DNA of 43,703 bases from Nostoc sp. TH1S01 (lineage in GTDB: Bacteria; Cyanobacteriota; Cyanobacteriia; Cyanobacteriales; Nostocaceae), in NCBI GenBank assembly GCA_018993265.1, contig JAGKSW010000076.1, forward strand, positions 1 through 43,703, given 5' to 3'. The notes under the pieces are model-generated. The model worked only from the letters and a program-made list of their open reading frames with translations. It did no database searches and was not told where the DNA came from. Below, one piece after another: positions 16,159 through 24,291 of the stretch. Position numbers and translations under genes: made by a program. Position 1 is the stretch's first letter; each line of letters starts with the position of its first letter.

Positions 16159-16447
16159 AGCAGTTCATGAGACAGCAAAAGACCTACACAAAGCTGGGCT
16201 AATGAATCAAACTACATTGCGCGACTTTGAACACCTATGTCTACCTCCTATTGAGCCTCTAGAACCTAATCAAATTAAAGAAATACGGGAATCATCTCAA
16301 GTCAGTCAAGCTGTTTTTGCACGTATTTTGAATATAAGTCCTTCAACAGTTCAAAAATGGGAAATAGGACAAAAGCGTCCTAGTGGAGCATCTCTTAAGC
16401 TACTTCACTTGGTAAAAAATCGTGGGTTAAATAGTGTATTGTATTAA
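16130..16447 (+). CDS. XRE-family antitoxin (HigA-like)
   Basis: 105 aa. A C-terminal helix-turn-helix at about 55-95 (IKEIRESSQVSQAVFARILN then SPSTVQKWEIGQKRPSGASL) follows an N-terminal helical part (ILEAVHETAKDLHKAGLM) likely to contact the toxin. ATG 16130 lies inside the toxin reading frame. Toxin-first order with an XRE antitoxin is the HigBA arrangement. It probably represses its own operon through the palindrome at 15722. Confidence 0.87.
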   Translation: MRKKKSAILEAVHETAKDLHKAGLMNQTTLRDFEHLCLPPIEPLEPNQIKEIRESSQVSQAVFARILNISPSTVQKWEIGQKRPSGASLKLLHLVKNRGLNSVLY

Positions 16448-16549
16448 AATTTTTGGCTCGTAAAACTTACTTACGGGTTATTCCTATAATTTAACTTGTA
16501 AACCATTGTTCACCTCTGGTCGCTCAAAAACTTCAATGAGGACGCAATT

Positions 16550-18034
16550 GTGAATGACAAAAATCTTTCCCAATGGGACTTAGGCAGGTTTATCAATACT
16601 CTGTCTTACTTCGAGGTTATTCCTTTTCTCAACTGTATACAAAAACTGATCCAAGGTCGTCCCCAAGACACACAACATAGACCTAATGGAGAAAAAAGCG
16701 TGGGTGTAATACTAGTAGCGGGTGCAACGGGTGGACTGGGTAAACGAGTCGTGAGGCGACTTAGACAACGAGGTTATCAAGTGCGCTGTCTGGTGCGTGA
16801 TATTGAAAAAGCCCGGTCAATTTTGGGTAATGATGTTGACTTAGTAGTTGCAGATATCACCAAACCCGAAACTTTAACCGCATTAGTCATGGCTAATATC
16901 CAAGCCCTGATTTGTTGCACAGCCGTGCGTGTCCAACCAGTCGAAGGCGACACCGCCAATAGAGAAAAATATTATCAAGGCATTAAATTTTACCAGCCTG
17001 AAATTGTTGGCGACACTCCCGAAAACGTCGAATATCAAGGTGTGAAACACTTAGTCGAAGCAGCCGCCAAATATCTCCCCGCAGCGAATGAAAAACTCAT
17101 ATTTGATTTTACCCATCCCTCTGCTGAATTAAGAAATATTTGGGGTGCTTTAGATGATGTTGTGATGGGGGGTGTTAGCTCTAGTAATATTCAATTAACG
17201 GAAAATACTGCTGTGTTTGCTGGTAATGTTTCTACAGCCAACTCAGGAGGATTTGCATCTGTGAGAACCAAAAATTTTGACCCACCGTTTAATTTATCTG
17301 GTTACACAGGTGTAGAAATACGAGTTAAAGGCGATGGACAACGTTATAAAATATTTCTCCGCCCCGATGCAACTTGGGATGGTTTAGGTTACAGCTATTC
17401 TTTTGATACTGTAGCTAATACTTGGATAAATATTCGCATTCCCTTTGCGGAATTAACGCCAGTATTTCGGGCAAAAACTGTCAAAGATGCGGCACCATTA
17501 AGTACTAGTAGAATTAGCTCATTTCAACTGATGTTGAGCAAATTTGAATATGATGGGGCGTTAAATCCCAAATTTACCCCTGGTGGTTTTTGTTTACAAG
17601 TGGAATCTATTAAAGCCTACGGTGGAAAAACCTTACCCCAATTTATTCTTGTCAGTTCCGCAGGTGTCACCCGTCCCGGAAGACCAGGAATTAATTTAGA
17701 GGAAGAACCACCCGCAGTCCGATTAAATGACCAGTTGGGAGGTATTTTAACCTGGAAATTAAAAGGCGAAGATAGTTTAAGAGATAGTGGTATTCCTTAC
17801 ACCATTATTAGACCTTGTGCCTTAACTGAAGAAAGCGGCGGACAGGAGTTAATCTTAGAACAAGGTGATAACATTCGTGGCAAAATCAGCCGCGAGGATG
17901 TGGCAGAACTTTGCGTACAAGCGTTAGAACAAAGTCAAGTGCATAATGTCACTTTTGAAGTGAAAGCAACAGAAAATAAAGTGAACTCTCGCAATTGGGA
18001 GACACTATTTTCTGGTTTGCAACCTGATAAATAA
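16550..18034 (+). CDS. NAD(P)-binding SDR-like protein with inserted CIA30 domain
   Basis: 494 aa from GTG 16550, with gagg about 8 nt upstream. Order: a short N-terminal helix region, a Rossmann fold with VILVAGATGGLGKRVVRRLR (about 51-70) and VDLVVADITKPE, a CIA30-like beta domain (about 185-360, LIFDFTHPSAELRNIWGALD then DVVMGGVSSS to LQVESIKAYGG), and the remainder of the atypical SDR fold (FILVSSAGVTRPGRPG, PYTIIRPCALTEESGG, ISREDVAELCVQAL). CIA30 is named after a complex I assembly factor. Similar fusions exist in cyanobacteria and plant plastids. A role in thylakoid or NDH assembly is possible but not shown. Confidence 0.85.
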   Translation: MNDKNLSQWDLGRFINTLSYFEVIPFLNCIQKLIQGRPQDTQHRPNGEKSVGVILVAGATGGLGKRVVRRLRQRGYQVRCLVRDIEKARSILGNDVDLVVADITKPETLTALVMANIQALICCTAVRVQPVEGDTANREKYYQGIKFYQPEIVGDTPENVEYQGVKHLVEAAAKYLPAANEKLIFDFTHPSAELRNIWGALDDVVMGGVSSSNIQLTENTAVFAGNVSTANSGGFASVRTKNFDPPFNLSGYTGVEIRVKGDGQRYKIFLRPDATWDGLGYSYSFDTVANTWINIRIPFAELTPVFRAKTVKDAAPLSTSRISSFQLMLSKFEYDGALNPKFTPGGFCLQVESIKAYGGKTLPQFILVSSAGVTRPGRPGINLEEEPPAVRLNDQLGGILTWKLKGEDSLRDSGIPYTIIRPCALTEESGGQELILEQGDNIRGKISREDVAELCVQALEQSQVHNVTFEVKATENKVNSRNWETLFSGLQPDK

Positions 18035-18157
18035 ATCAATACTCTATAGATTGATCAATATATATCAGCATACTTTGTTGGGTGGAGCGATCGCACCTCC
18101 CAACCTACCTTGTTCAACTTTGCTATATCTTCTTCCTTCGCGCCCTTAGCGTTCTTT

Positions 18158-18303
18158 CTAACTTTTCACGTCATGTGGAAAAGCTAACGCAAAACCTAAC
18201 CCCCCAGCCCCCTTCCCTAGTAGGGAAGGGGGAGAAATCAAAGCCTCTCTCCTTGCAGGGGAGAGGTTTGGAGAGGGGTTTTTCAGATACCGTGAAAAGT
18301 CAG
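18158..18303. mobile_element. MITE-like insertion, 146 bp, with 10-bp target duplication
   Basis: Terminal inverted repeats ctaacttttcacg (18158-18170) and cgtgaaaagtcag (18291-18303) match at 12 of 13. Direct repeats agcgttcttt flank it exactly (18148-18157 and 18304-18313). It splits a dispersed repeat of the kind intact at 9438-9476, so the insertion is read directly. The interior is a cccccttccctagtagggaa-type palindromic repeat and has no gene. Confidence 0.8.
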
Positions 18304-18325
18304 AGCGTTCTTTGTGGTTCAGACA

Positions 18326-18673
18326 ATGAAAAAAATTCAAGCACTAGGAATTGCGGTAGCTTTAGCCATTATTATCTGGGCTGGGTTATTCTCTAACACC
18401 GCATCATCACAGCAAATCGAATCTCGGCTGAATAATTTAGAGGCCGATTTTAATCGTATGGAGTCGCGGTTAAATCAAATAGAATCTCAACTCGGAAATA
18501 CTCGCCAGTCTCCTAACTCTCGAACAACGATTACCGTACCACAGTCAACTAGACGAAATTTATCACAAGCAGAACGGGATAAAATGTTTGACCGTTTAGC
18601 AACTTTAGTGGTTGAATTAAAACAACAAGTGAATACTCTAGAGCAACGTATTGCTAAGTTAGAATCTCGTTAA
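18326..18673 (+). CDS. Small exported or membrane-anchored coiled-coil protein
   Basis: 115 aa from ATG 18326 (a GTG at 18314 adds four residues). The N-terminal hydrophobic segment ALGIAVALAIIIWAGLF is followed by SNTASSQ, which could be a signal peptide or anchor. The rest is two coiled-coil parts (QQIESRLNNLEADFNRMESR and LVVELKQQVNTLEQRIAKLE) joined by a Ser/Thr/Pro-rich linker. No known family. The start lies only 12 nt beyond the target duplication of the upstream insertion, so its original promoter region has been displaced. The stop is 5 nt before the next gene. Confidence 0.7.
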   Translation: MKKIQALGIAVALAIIIWAGLFSNTASSQQIESRLNNLEADFNRMESRLNQIESQLGNTRQSPNSRTTITVPQSTRRNLSQAERDKMFDRLATLVVELKQQVNTLEQRIAKLESR

Positions 18674-18678
18674 TTAAT

Positions 18679-19071
18679 ATGACAGAAAATATTTCAAAAC
18701 CCATGACATACGAAGGTGGTTGTCATTGTGGTGTGGTACGTTTTCGAGTTGTAGTCAATAACCACAAAGTTGATGATTGTAACTGTTCGATTTGCCGAAA
18801 AAAGGGCTTTTTACACTTAATCGTCCCACGGGAACAATTTACTTTATTGCAAGGTGAAAACGAGTTAACAACTTACAAATTTAATACAGGAGTTGCTCAA
18901 CATAAATTCTGTAAGATTTGTGGGATACATTCTTTTTATATTCCCCGCAGCCATCCTGATTGTATTGATGTCAATGTCAGCTGCTTAGATGGCGATGTCA
19001 TCCCAGATTTTGAAATTGTGCCTTTTGATGGGATGAATTGGGAAGCAAATATTCACAATTTGATAAATTAA
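18679..19071 (+). CDS. GFA-family (CENP-V/GFA) zinc protein
   Basis: 130 aa with the zinc-binding Cys pattern of the glutathione-dependent formaldehyde-activating family: GGCHCGVVRF, then DDCNCSICRKKG and KFCKICGIHSFY. The beta-rich remainder fits in length. Most members have unknown substrates, so the formaldehyde link should not be assumed. It starts 5 nt after the coiled-coil gene, suggesting co-transcription. Confidence 0.88.
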   Translation: MTENISKPMTYEGGCHCGVVRFRVVVNNHKVDDCNCSICRKKGFLHLIVPREQFTLLQGENELTTYKFNTGVAQHKFCKICGIHSFYIPRSHPDCIDVNVSCLDGDVIPDFEIVPFDGMNWEANIHNLIN

Positions 19072-19671
19072 TATGTTGCCAATATAGCGTTTTTAGGTTG
19101 AGTTCAGTACAAGTTGATAGGGGATAGAGGCGCTTAGGCTAGGAGCTAGAGTCTAGATGAATGTACGTCATTGGAATGAAAAATGCTGTAAGTAATTATA
19201 GTGGTGTTCATAATTGAAATTGGCTTCCTAAATAACTCGGATAAATAAAAAAGATGGAATAGGAAATAAAAATCTACTGAATTGTTGCAAAAAGTAAACA
19301 ATCAAAACATCAGATATCTGAACGTTTTGCAAAATTTGAGGAGCTAATTTTTCACAAATTATTTATAACTGCTATAGTATTGATGTATGCTCTAGATTCA
19401 CGACAGAGAAGTTATCTGGATTTTATTGTTTTCTGAAGAAAAAACACAAAATATATATTTTTGTAGAGCAATTGCTAAAGAAATATGAGGAAAATGCAAA
19501 CACAGGCAATGTAGATTATATAAAAGTTGTACTAGGAGTGAATGGATGTCTCATTAGCCTGTTTTACAAGCTGATATATCTGAATAAAGGGAATCTCATC
19601 AATCAAGCAAGCATAAAAAAATTATTCAGTTTGTATCAGTAATTAACCCTTTGGAATTAGGGAAAATTTCT
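19072..19671. other. 600-bp intergenic stretch, no gene recognised
   Basis: AT-rich sequence with stops in all frames and no tRNA-like or strong terminator fold that I can see. The last part must hold the promoter of the 19672 gene. Confidence 0.5.
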
Positions 19672-20046
19672 ATGAATCAACCATATCTCTCTCCCGATGA
19701 TTTACCTTCCCATAAAACAACACTAATTAGTGAAGTATTACTTAGTCAATTAGAAGAGACAGTCAAACAAAGGTTTTTTTCAGTTTGCGATCGCACTGTC
19801 CGCGTTTTATTATCCAGTTGTCATTGGTATTTCAAAATCAATAGCGGTATTCTCATATTAATTATGGTTTGCCATGATATCGAAAGCTATCAGAACATTA
19901 TGATGACTGTGCCGCATTTAGCGGAAAAATTAAAGAAGTTTGCCAACCAAGCCAAAATTAGTATTAGTTCTCCCGTCAACCAAGGCATTCCTTGGGTAAT
20001 AGGTGTTAATGATATCTTTTTTGGAGAAGAATCATCACAGAGTTGA
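19672..20046 (+). CDS. Hypothetical cyanobacterial protein
   Basis: 124 aa from ATG 19672, with aggga about 9 nt upstream (a TTG at 19651 is the only earlier start). It looks like a compact alpha/beta domain: SEVLLSQLEETVKQRFFSVC, HWYFKINSGILILIMVCHDI, VPHLAEKLKKFANQAK and IPWVIGVNDIFF. I do not recognise a named family. Codon use and an internal HIP1 site match the host, so it is probably real and resident. Confidence 0.65.
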   Translation: MNQPYLSPDDLPSHKTTLISEVLLSQLEETVKQRFFSVCDRTVRVLLSSCHWYFKINSGILILIMVCHDIESYQNIMMTVPHLAEKLKKFANQAKISISSPVNQGIPWVIGVNDIFFGEESSQS

Positions 20047-20071
20047 CTTCTCTTGAAGAAGAATTCAGAAT

Positions 20072-20105
20072 CAATTAGTGGGGGAACAAGACCCACCACT
20101 AATTG
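20072..20105. terminator. Hairpin between convergent genes
   Basis: caattagtgg (20072-20081) pairs with ccactaattg (20096-20105), and further G-C pairs close inside. It lies 26 nt after the plus-strand stop and about 100 nt past the stop of the minus-strand gene at 20210. U-rich tails are weak on both sides. Confidence 0.55.
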
Positions 20106-20209
20106 AAAACCGCTAAAATGTACTGGCTTGGCTACACAAGCAAAACCCACCAAGCTGCTAGCGTGTCTCCGTTTGTGTAGCCTTCAACTCCAGTCTCAGA
20201 GATACAAAC

Positions 20210-20998
20210 TTAAAAATCTAAACTTGGCCAGTCTGTTTCACGATAATAACGTGTCATATCATCAAATTTTCGCAATTCAACACGGTTGACTAGCAATTCT
20301 GGAGAATTTTCTAGCCACTGTTGATTTAACTCAGAAAGCAAGTTACTGAGTTTGTTGCGGTCTAAATCTGGCGAAATATCACCAAAATAGCCTAATGTAA
20401 TATGGGCTGTAAGGTGATAGTGTTGTTCAATCCCTAATGCAATCAACTTGGGATTTTGATAAATTGTGCGGCGGAATTGAATAATTTGTTCATAGGAACT
20501 TTCATCTTTGGGTACTAAACAAACCCCCAAAGCTCTTGGCATAACAACCAATCCCAGCATTTGCCAGTAAATTGGGTTACTTCCCGGTGTTATAGATTGT
20601 TGATATTGTTGACAGATTTCCGCAAAGCAAGAGCGTAATTCTCGCTCAAATTCAGGATTTTTCTCACAAGCATCAAGATAAGCATGATCCCAAATCAAAT
20701 CTGCCAAAGTTAAATGAAAGCTAGCAGGTGGTACAGGGACAATTAAATCATGGTTAACAGGCAGCTGTAAAAGTTGCTTTTGGTAAGTTGTTAATGTTGC
20801 ATAAAAAGCAGAGTTTTCAGGTGCTTCCTCTGCTGTTGGCGTAATTAACGTATAGCCAGGAAAAGGCGCTGCTTGTCTTGTTCCAGAAGAAGGCTGGAAT
20901 TTAGAAGACTCTTGGATATGCTGAACTTGGGTTTTATATGATTCTGGTAGCATCATTCTTGCTACCCGGTTCAGGTAAGTTTGGTAGTTGTCGTCCAA
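20210..20998 (-). CDS. DUF1868 / 2H-phosphoesterase-like protein
   Basis: 262 aa with the two HxT motifs of the 2H phosphoesterase superfamily: SFHLTLADL (about residues 93-101) and HLTAHITLGYFG (about 195-206). The arrangement and length match DUF1868-type members related to 2'-5' RNA ligases and cyclic phosphodiesterases. A role on 2',3'-cyclic nucleotides or RNA ends is a family-level expectation only. It is preceded on the minus strand by a 400-bp gene-free region. Confidence 0.78.
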   Translation of the reverse strand: MDDNYQTYLNRVARMMLPESYKTQVQHIQESSKFQPSSGTRQAAPFPGYTLITPTAEEAPENSAFYATLTTYQKQLLQLPVNHDLIVPVPPASFHLTLADLIWDHAYLDACEKNPEFERELRSCFAEICQQYQQSITPGSNPIYWQMLGLVVMPRALGVCLVPKDESSYEQIIQFRRTIYQNPKLIALGIEQHYHLTAHITLGYFGDISPDLDRNKLSNLLSELNQQWLENSPELLVNRVELRKFDDMTRYYRETDWPSLDF

Positions 20999-21393
20999 TC
21001 TTGAATAGCCTCACGTTCTTACTTGATAGATTTTAGGGAAAATTATCCAGTTGTGACTAAGTTGACCTAAAAAGTATTTAGCATTTTGGAACGGAGTGGG
21101 GAATGGCTTTCAAGGGTAGGTTTTTCAGAATCTCAAAAATAGTTGAGAAAATTCTCAATTGTTTAAGGTGGTTTAGTCACTTCAAAATTTAAGCATAGGC
21201 TGTAATGCACTAATTTTTAAAAAAACTTATTGCAGCAAATTATAGTACGATTAAACGCAAAAAATGGAAACCATCAGAGGTGGTATTATAATTGCAATGA
21301 TTAGCCCGAAATTTTCAACACGATTTGGGTGACAATCAGCGATATTTAGGTTTATGGCAGAGATTGTTGCAGCCGATTTGTTTAAGCTTAATT
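20999..21393. other. Intergenic stretch without recognised gene
   Basis: Nothing coding is apparent. It holds the promoter side of the 20210 gene and sequence up to the left target repeat (21384-21393) of the following MITE. Confidence 0.5.
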
Positions 21394-21569
21394 TAGGACT
21401 TACGCAAAAAAACTCTCAAACTCTTATTTCTCTGCGAACTCTGCGTCTCTGTGGTACCCTCTGGGAAGCCCGTCGGGTTCAGCAGTTGCTTCAAGTCGGG
21501 AAACCCGCCCAACGCACTGCTTCACCGCTTGCGCGTCTACGATTTTCCGTGGACTGTGCGTAAGTCCTA
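21394..21569. mobile_element. MITE with taggacttacgca ends and 10-bp target duplication
   Basis: Terminal inverted repeats taggacttacgca (21394-21406) and tgcgtaagtccta (21557-21569). Direct repeats aagcttaatt flank it (21384-21393 and 21570-21579). The right duplication contains the stop codon of the minus-strand thioesterase gene. The interior is repeat-derived, and a 69-codon open frame inside it is not a gene. A relative lies at 27549-27677. Confidence 0.8.
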
Positions 21570-21573
21570 AAGC

Positions 21574-21996
21574 TTAATTAATTGAATTATTATGATTGTT
21601 TGCTTCCTCTAAAAATTCTTGTAGCGTTCGTAAAGTTCTCTGTGTCGAGTCAATGAACACTAATTGAATGCGAGCTTCAACTGCAACTAATAGATTTTTT
21701 TCTCTGAAAAGTTCAATAGATTGCCAAAAATTTGCTTGGTACTGAGCTAATTTATTAGCTTCTTCTAACTTGGTTTTAATTATTACATCTTCTAAAATAA
21801 TTTCTTTACGAAAATTAACTTCAATACGAGCAATAACTGGAATAATTTTTTGTTTAATCTGTAATTTGTGGTATTTTAGCCAATCCCAACGACCTGTTTC
21901 TAAATACTCCAATACGGTAGCATTGTTAACATGACCTAGACTATCTAGATCATTCGGACGTACTTGTAGTTTTAAGGAAACAAGTTCAAAACTCAT
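21574..21996 (-). CDS. Hotdog-fold acyl-CoA thioesterase (4HBT/FadM-like)
   Basis: 140 aa from ATG 21996 (only a TTG lies further out). The signature VRPNDLDSLGHVNNATVLEY contains the catalytic Asp and the HVNN helix start of 4-hydroxybenzoyl-CoA-type thioesterases. IARIEVNFRKEIILEDVIIK follows as the central strands. It probably hydrolyses an acyl-CoA or acyl-ACP; the substrate cannot be read. The stop codon lies inside the target-site duplication of a MITE, which left the coding sequence intact. Confidence 0.85.
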   Translation of the reverse strand: MSFELVSLKLQVRPNDLDSLGHVNNATVLEYLETGRWDWLKYHKLQIKQKIIPVIARIEVNFRKEIILEDVIIKTKLEEANKLAQYQANFWQSIELFREKNLLVAVEARIQLVFIDSTQRTLRTLQEFLEEANNHNNSIN

Positions 21997-22304
21997 TAAT
22001 TCAAAATCTCTCAATTTAGATTGTTTGGCTAGATAAATTATTAGTTGACTATATGTTTAAAAATTTTTTTGATAAAATAATTACAGATAAGAAAAAAATC
22101 GAGCATTTAGTATAAAAAACGACTATATATTTTATTTTCCTCCACCTGCTTTGAGAGTTTATTTGAAAAGTCTGACAGGTTGTAATTAGGTAGGATCAAA
22201 AACCTGAACTAGGGAGGAAAATTTATAAACACTAAATGTAAAGTTTTATATTTTTTCTTTTACTAAGTTAATATTCCGGAAAAGTATAATGTGATAGACT
22301 AATA
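21997..22304. other. Divergent promoter region
   Basis: About 300 bp between divergently transcribed genes. It contains inverted words attttcctcc (about 22132) and ggaggaaaat (about 22213) enclosing 70 nt, possibly another small palindromic element. No gene. Confidence 0.4.
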
Positions 22305-23000
22305 ATGAGTTTGGTAAACCTGACTACTGCTAAAGTTTCAATTATTATTCCCACTCTCAACGAAGCCGGGAATATTAAAGGAGCGATCGCCAGCACTCAA
22401 TCTAGTACAAATATAGAAGTGATTGTGGTCGATGGTGGCTCTAGTGATGACACAATCAAAATTGCTCAGTCATCGGGTGCTAAGGTTATTTCATCATCTC
22501 CTAGTCGTGCGGTGCAAATGAATGCAGGTGCGGCGGTGGCGAGTGGTGAGATATTGTTGTTTCTCCATGCTGATACTCGTTTACCCATTGAGTTTGATGC
22601 AATGATTCGCACGGTACTGGAACAGCCTGGAATTGTAGCTGGTGCGTTTGATTTACAGATTGATGCTTCAGCTTTAGGTTTAAGGTTTGTAGAATTGGGG
22701 GTAAAATGGCGATCGCGCTTTTTACAAATGCCCTACGGAGATCAAGCAATCTTTTTAACTCAAGAAGTTTTTCAACAAATTGGTGGTTTTCCGGAATTAC
22801 CCATCATGGAAGATTTTGAATTAATCCAGCGATTAAAATCCCAGGGACGCATTGTCATTATCAGTACGCCAGTAGTAACTTCTGCTCGGCGATGGTTACA
22901 AAAAGGAGTTGTTAAAACTACCTTATTAAATCAAATTATTATTATTGCTTATTTGTTTGGCGGTTCACCAACACGAATCCGTAGTTGGTATCGCCGATAA
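22305..23000 (+). CDS. TIGR04283-family glycosyltransferase (GT2)
   Basis: 231 aa GT-A fold: SIIIPTLNEAGNIKGAI at the N-terminus, VIVVDGGSSDDT for nucleotide-sugar binding, LLFLHADTRLP with the DxD-like metal site, MPYGDQAIFLTQEVFQQIGG, and PIMEDFELIQRLKSQG as acceptor and catalytic region. This matches the TIGR04283 group named for arsenosugar biosynthesis. That substrate is only a family label. No membrane anchor is seen except a hydrophobic patch near the C-terminus (IIIIAYLFGG). Confidence 0.88.
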   Translation: MSLVNLTTAKVSIIIPTLNEAGNIKGAIASTQSSTNIEVIVVDGGSSDDTIKIAQSSGAKVISSSPSRAVQMNAGAAVASGEILLFLHADTRLPIEFDAMIRTVLEQPGIVAGAFDLQIDASALGLRFVELGVKWRSRFLQMPYGDQAIFLTQEVFQQIGGFPELPIMEDFELIQRLKSQGRIVIISTPVVTSARRWLQKGVVKTTLLNQIIIIAYLFGGSPTRIRSWYRR

Positions 23001-23076
23001 AAACTTAAGATTAATAATGCAATCTGTATCTTAAAAAGCTTTGTAAAATATTCTTTTTATATAACAATTACTATAA

Positions 23077-23319
23077 CTAAAGATAGAAAAAGTTGTAAAT
23101 AGACCTTGTGTAGTCTATTGTATAAATTCTGTTATCGTGAAAGTTGAATGCATAAGCACCCAAATAATATGTATTGCTAGTGCTATTAACGCTATCAGTA
23201 ATATTAATTAAATTAACACTTATCTCACCTCCTAATACAGACTCACATTGGGATGGATTTAGGTATTGCATTCCATCTAAGTTATCAGGTTGGGAATCAG
23301 AAATTACAATCTTAGCCAT
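23077..23319 (-). CDS. GG-leader peptide, SRSIYN family, downstream of devA
   Basis: About 80 aa from ATG 23319 (the earlier start is a TTG). The leader MAKIVISDSQPDNLDGMQYL then NPSQCESVLGG ends in a double-Gly motif. The cargo EISVNLINITDSVNSTSNTY continues to NRIYTIDYTRSIYNFFYL and has no Cys. The cargo resembles that of the 26850 peptide, on the other side of devBCA, and shares the TRSIYN end with the peptides at 30186 and 31576. It is probably a secreted small peptide. No C39 peptidase is encoded within the window. Confidence 0.72.
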   Translation of the reverse strand: MAKIVISDSQPDNLDGMQYLNPSQCESVLGGEISVNLINITDSVNSTSNTYYLGAYAFNFHDNRIYTIDYTRSIYNFFYL

Positions 23320-23399
23320 TATCTTAGTTTTTATCAAAAATACAATTATTGTGAAATTAATTATTTTTTGTTTTAAAGTGTAATTATTAAGGTTTAAAT

Positions 23400-23525
23400 A
23401 TAGGAATCCGATTTGATTAATGAATATATTTGCGTAGGAAGGGAACAGGGACAGGGAACGGGGAACAGTAAAAAAGGGATTTAGGAGTATACTGAGTTTT
23501 TTCAGAAATCAAATATGAGTCCTAT
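23400..23525. repeat. MITE-like inverted repeat, about 126 bp
   Basis: The left end ataggaatccgatttgatt and the right end aatcaaatatgagtcctat are imperfect inverted copies, with a G-rich filler between. It lies between devA and the 23077 peptide gene. Confidence 0.5.
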
Positions 23526-23563
23526 ATATTAAATAAGTAATGTGGTAGAAAAATCTATGAAGC

Positions 23564-24259
23564 TTAACAGTAAACTTCCTTAACTAATCGTCCGTCTTCT
23601 ATATGAATTATGCGATCGGCTATATCTAAAATTCTATTGTCGTGAGTTACCATTAAAATAGCAAAATTTTGTTCCTTAGCTAATATTTGCATTAGGTTAA
23701 CAATATCTCGTCCTGATTTACTATCTAGTGCTGCTGTAGGTTCATCAGCCAGAACTAACTTAGGATGATTTACTAAAGCACGAGCAATTGCTACGCGTTG
23801 CTTTTGACCCCCAGAGAGTTCAGATGGATAGTAATTAACTCGATTTCCTAGTTGAACAGCATGAAGCATAGCTTCTGCTTTTTTGCGAGCTTCCCATTTA
23901 GGAATACTATTGTCTAATTCAAGTGACATTTGAACATTTTGTCGGGCTGTTAAAAAATTTAGTAAGTTATGAGATTGGAAAATATACCCAATATGGCGGC
24001 GTACTTGGACTAATTGATCATTACTAGCACCATTAAGCTCTTGATTGATAAATTTGAGACTGCCATGTTGTACAGAACGTAAACCACCAATTAAAGTCAT
24101 TAGGGTTGTTTTCCCTGAACCCGAAGGGCCACTCAAAGTTACAATCTCTCCATATTTAATAGTAAGATTAATGTCAAATAAAATTTGAATTTTTAATGTT
24201 TTCTCGCCAAAGTAATGATTGAGATTTTTTATGCTAATAAGAGAGTCTGTCATAATCAT
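23564..24259 (-). CDS. devA: DevA-family ABC transporter ATP-binding protein
   Basis: 231 aa with a complete ABC ATPase motif set: Walker A GPSGSGKTT, signature LSGGQKQRVAIARAL, Walker B LVLADEPTAALD and H-loop VTHD. Sequence and gene order (fusion protein, permease, ATPase) match the cyanobacterial DevBCA exporters, in which DevA powers export through DevC, DevB and an outer-membrane TolC. The best known DevBCA moves heterocyst glycolipids, but genomes carry several paralogues. Located among secreted-peptide genes, this one may have a different cargo. It is third in the operon, 32 nt after devC. Confidence 0.88.
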   Translation of the reverse strand: MIMTDSLISIKNLNHYFGEKTLKIQILFDINLTIKYGEIVTLSGPSGSGKTTLMTLIGGLRSVQHGSLKFINQELNGASNDQLVQVRRHIGYIFQSHNLLNFLTARQNVQMSLELDNSIPKWEARKKAEAMLHAVQLGNRVNYYPSELSGGQKQRVAIARALVNHPKLVLADEPTAALDSKSGRDIVNLMQILAKEQNFAILMVTHDNRILDIADRIIHIEDGRLVKEVYC

Positions 24260-24291
24260 ATTACAAATTAAACGAATTTAATTAAATAAAA

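Noticed and set aside
18082-18396. 104-codon open frame before the coiled-coil gene
   Set aside because: It runs through the 18158-18303 insertion and a dispersed repeat and has no ribosome site.
21354-21563. 69-codon plus-strand open frame
   Set aside because: Nearly all of it lies inside the MITE at 21394-21569, and its translation reflects repeat sequence.
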